The notes beneath the pieces are model-generated. The model was given only the letters and a program-made list of their open reading frames with translations. It did not search any database and was not told the origin of the DNA. From CAZHTS01 sp964535315 (GTDB lineage Bacteria; Chloroflexota; Anaerolineae; Anaerolineales; Anaerolineaceae): a DNA stretch of 16,608 nt. The position numbers were made by a program, and so were the translations under genes. Shown one piece after another: positions 14,484 to 16,608 of this stretch (within the stretch, counting starts at the first letter, position 1; every line of letters starts with the position of its first letter). The DNA lies in the NCBI GenBank assembly GCA_964535315.1, contig CAZHTS010000096.1, forward strand, positions 1 to 16,608, in the 5' to 3' direction.

Positions 14484-14551
14484 GGGCCGCATCCCGTCGT
14501 AATGGCGGGATGCGGCCCCGCAGGGCGCAAAGGTATTCGCCCTGCGGGGCC
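14484..14551. terminator. Two overlapping GC-rich hairpins between convergent genes
   Basis: Hairpin A pairs 14484-14496 with 14506-14518 (13 bp, perfect, 9-nt loop). Hairpin B pairs 14514-14527 with 14538-14551 (14 bp, perfect, 10-nt loop). They share 14514-14518, so both cannot form fully at once. The site lies between convergent stops at 14467 and 14559 and works equally on both strands, suggesting a bidirectional transcription stop, though neither strand has a U-run. The module also looks like a dispersed intergenic palindrome (REP-like). Confidence 0.65.
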
Positions 14552-14558
14552 GGTGGGT

Positions 14559-15335
14559 TCACTCCTTCTGGTGAACGTTGATGACTGTGGTTATGAAATC
14601 GTCTAGCCCCGCTTGTGAGAAATGGACGTCATTTTCACACACCGCTAACTGGCAATCTGGCAATAACCGGGCCGTCATTTCGGCGGTGATCAACGGAACG
14701 GCGTTGTCGTAGCGGCTGTGGCGCATAGATACCCTGCTTTTCAGAGCGGAGAGTGTAAATCCCCAATCCAGGCAACGGATGCGTAGATCCTGTGCAATCC
14801 CAAAGCAATGGTTTTGCATGGAATCCCGTACGCGCTCTTCTTCCAGTTCCGCTTTTGATAAGTGTGCAAAGAACAGATCGTACGCCAGGGTTTGCAGCCC
14901 GGACATGCTGGCGTTCTTTTGCACGGGATGAGGCCAGTGGGCCTGGATGGTTTCGTCGTATAGGGCGGGGATTCCACTCAGGATGAATAGATTGCGCACT
15001 CGCTCCGGAAACCTGTGCCCGATGGCATAGCTGTAAGGCGCCCCCGAAGAGATGCCCAAGACGTCAAATTGCTCGAGCCCGAGCCAGGCGATCAGTACAG
15101 CAACGATGTCTGCCCAGTCGGCGATATGCTGCATCGGGTAGGGCGATGACTGTCCATAGCCGGGGCGGGCGATGCAGATCAGCCGCGCGCCGCCTGCAAT
15201 CAGGCGGTCGAACAGGTGCTTTTCGTTAATACTGGCGATTAAGCCGTGTTGAATGAGGATGGGATACCCGGCAGGGTTCCCATATTCTGCATAGGAGAGG
15301 GTGTTCCCGTTTTGATAGGTTACCGATTTTTTCAT
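14559..15335 (-). CDS. Alpha/beta hydrolase
   Basis: A 258-residue alpha/beta-hydrolase-fold protein with a complete catalytic set. The oxyanion-hole segment is QHGLIAS (29-35), the nucleophile Ser96 in the elbow GISSG (94-98), the acid Asp210 (RYDNAVP) and the base His238 (NDVHFS). A lid of roughly 75 residues lies between about 122 and 195. There is no signal peptide, so it is probably cytoplasmic. The family includes esterases, lipases, peptidases and dehalogenases, and the substrate cannot be told. No clear Shine-Dalgarno precedes the first in-frame ATG, so the start is less certain. Base composition is lower in GC than in flanking genes, suggesting later acquisition. It lies 56 nt downstream of the SUMF1 gene on the same strand. 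Confidence 0.85.
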   Translation of the reverse strand: MKKSVTYQNGNTLSYAEYGNPAGYPILIQHGLIASINEKHLFDRLIAGGARLICIARPGYGQSSPYPMQHIADWADIVAVLIAWLGLEQFDVLGISSGAPYSYAIGHRFPERVRNLFILSGIPALYDETIQAHWPHPVQKNASMSGLQTLAYDLFFAHLSKAELEEERVRDSMQNHCFGIAQDLRIRCLDWGFTLSALKSRVSMRHSRYDNAVPLITAEMTARLLPDCQLAVCENDVHFSQAGLDDFITTVINVHQKE

Positions 15336-15360
15336 GATGACACGGCCAGCGACGGCGGGG

Positions 15361-15378
15361 CAGGCGATTTATCGCCTG
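15361..15378 (-). terminator. Small hairpin after the SUMF1 gene
   Basis: CAGGCGA and TCGCCTG form a 7-bp perfect stem around a 4-nt loop, 13 nt past the SUMF1 stop codon on the minus strand. No U-run follows, so it may only be a weak or processing element before the hydrolase gene. Confidence 0.35.
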
Positions 15379-15391
15379 GTCATGGGTAAAA

Positions 15392-16608
15392 TCACTTTTT
15401 TGCGGAGACCACACAGCGAAAACCGAAAGCGTTGCTGCGACCGGCCGGGTGACCGTAACTGCGATTGGCGGTGCGAAGATACGTCATATTGCTATCCCAA
15501 CTACCACCGCGCACGGCCCGGTATCTGCTCGCGGTCGCGCCTGGAGGATTGCGCTCTGGGGAATGTTGATAATAGTCGCTGGCGTACCAGTCCTGGATCC
15601 ATTCCCATACATTACCGGCCATATCGGCGCAGCCGTAGGGGCTGTCGCCCTGCGGGCTATAACGTCCCACCCTGGTGGTGCCGTTTTCGTTTTTGCCGAA
15701 ATTGCAGCGTTGTGGATCTGGCGCCTTCTTGCCCCACGGATAGATGCGCCCATCTGTGCCGCGCGCCGCCTTTTCCCATTCCGCCTCGGTGGGCAGGCGC
15801 AGTGACCGGCCCGAGCGCCGTGATAACCACTGGCAGAAAGCCTCTGCATCGTGACAGTTTACCTTTACTACCGGGTGATCTTCCTTACCGGCTGGGGGGC
15901 GCCCGTTTTCCCAGTGTTCTGGTTTTTCGTACCCGGTGGCCTGAATGAAAGCGGCATACTGGCGATTGGTAACCGGACAACGCCCGATCCAGTATTCGTC
16001 CACGTAGACGCTGTGCGAGGGGGATTCATCATTTCTTGCGGAGGTGTCTTTTTTTCTGTCGCTGCCCATCAGGAAATCGCCGGCCGGGATGCGCAGCAGT
16101 TCGAGCGGAATGTCGCCGGGCAGGAGCAGAATCATCGGGGGCGTTCGTTCTGCCGGTGGTTGTGCGGCCGCTCCGCTGGGAGACAGCCCCAACCATTCCA
16201 GCGCCATATTTACGACATCGTCGTCTGGCGTGGGCTGACCGGTCGTTGCGGTCGGGGAACGTGGGGCGGCGGGGATGCTTTGTTGTGTCTGGCGCTTGAG
16301 GAGTTCTTCTCGCTCGCGGGCGAGGCGTTCTCGTTGGGCGGCGGATTCGGCCTGGCGGTGCAGTTCGTCCCCGGCCAGTTTCAAGGCGGCGCGGGCGCCG
16401 GCGTCGTCCGGCTGCACGGCCAGCCGCTCCAGCGCCGTCTGGCGTACGGCCGGCCAGTCGCTGGCAACGATGGCCTGGCGCAGGCGCTGTTCGATCTTAT
16501 CGCCCCCGACGAAATCGCCGCCGGCGGTGTGCACGTCGCCCACCACCACCGTTCCGCCGTCGCTGTGGATGACGACCGGTGGCGGTTGTACGGGCCTGTT
16601 TTCCAGCG
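15392..16608 (-). CDS. SUMF1 (FGE-sulfatase-like) domain protein, 5' end outside window
   Basis: The frame stays open to the right edge, giving 404 visible residues, so the GTG at 16549 is not a reliable start. In order (counting from 16606): a proline-rich lead-in; a glycine-rich motif TVVVGDVHTAGGDFVGGDKI (19-38); a helical segment with a charged coiled-coil stretch (about 75-108); a spacer; and a SUMF1 domain (about 165-400) with RIPAGDFLMGSD, RLPTEAEWEKAARG, YPWG, MAGNVWEW, AVRGGSWD and FGFRCV. SUMF1 domains occur in formylglycine-generating enzymes, EgtB-like iron enzymes and non-enzymatic binding proteins. The catalytic cysteine pair of true formylglycine-generating enzymes (CYRYRC in human) is absent here; that stretch reads TYLRTANRSYG. 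A standard sulfatase-activating role is therefore unlikely. The glycine-rich motif recalls segments seen in multidomain signalling proteins of Chloroflexota and Cyanobacteria, from memory. Confidence 0.87.
   Translation of the reverse strand, partial: LENRPVQPPPVVIHSDGGTVVVGDVHTAGGDFVGGDKIEQRLRQAIVASDWPAVRQTALERLAVQPDDAGARAALKLAGDELHRQAESAAQRERLAREREELLKRQTQQSIPAAPRSPTATTGQPTPDDDVVNMALEWLGLSPSGAAAQPPAERTPPMILLLPGDIPLELLRIPAGDFLMGSDRKKDTSARNDESPSHSVYVDEYWIGRCPVTNRQYAAFIQATGYEKPEHWENGRPPAGKEDHPVVKVNCHDAEAFCQWLSRRSGRSLRLPTEAEWEKAARGTDGRIYPWGKKAPDPQRCNFGKNENGTTRVGRYSPQGDSPYGCADMAGNVWEWIQDWYASDYYQHSPERNPPGATASRYRAVRGGSWDSNMTYLRTANRSYGHPAGRSNAFGFRCVVSAKK

Overview
The window looks like a GC-rich bacterial chromosome segment from a short-read draft assembly, most likely Chloroflexota (Anaerolineae-like). 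This placement is an inference from protein style: a Thr/Pro-rich linker on a lipobox lipoprotein, an ECF sigma factor paired with a large single-pass membrane protein, and a GGDFVG-type motif fused to a SUMF1 domain. No rRNA or tRNA marker is present to fix it. A run of exactly 100 N flanked by a 55-bp duplicated contig end shows that the sequence is scaffolded.

Region 1 (1-8648, plus strand) is an alpha-glucoside/sucrose utilisation operon. After the tail of an unidentified gene and its terminator comes a strong sigma-70-type promoter bracketed by two LacI-type palindromes. It is followed by a LacI regulator, an AglE-like sugar-binding lipoprotein, AglF- and AglG-like permeases, and a cytoplasmic amylosucrase with all three catalytic residues. 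A good intrinsic terminator closes the unit. No transporter ATPase is encoded here, so a shared MsmX/MalK-type ATPase elsewhere is presumed. The suggested pathway is import of sucrose or a related alpha-glucoside, then direct intracellular conversion to alpha-1,4-glucan and fructose, under LacI control. The outstanding oddity is the binding protein: its whole sugar-binding domain occurs twice in one reading frame, and 1158 bp of the two copies are identical.

Region 2 (8666-12235) holds a GNAT acetyltransferase (plus) that converges on a minus-strand pair, an LDH2/MDH2-type dehydrogenase followed by an RlhA-like U32 protein. The two convergent stop codons share one CTAG.

Region 3 (12385-14551, plus) is an ECF sigma factor overlapping by 8 nt a membrane protein with a short cytoplasmic tail and a large outer domain, a probable sigma/anti-sigma pair. 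It ends in two overlapping GC-rich hairpins.

Region 4 (14559-16608, minus) is an alpha/beta hydrolase of lower GC than its neighbours, and a SUMF1-domain protein that runs off the right edge. The latter lacks the cysteine pair of true formylglycine-generating enzymes and carries an N-terminal glycine-rich GDV/GGDFVG motif.

No CRISPR array, tRNA, transposase or phage gene was seen.
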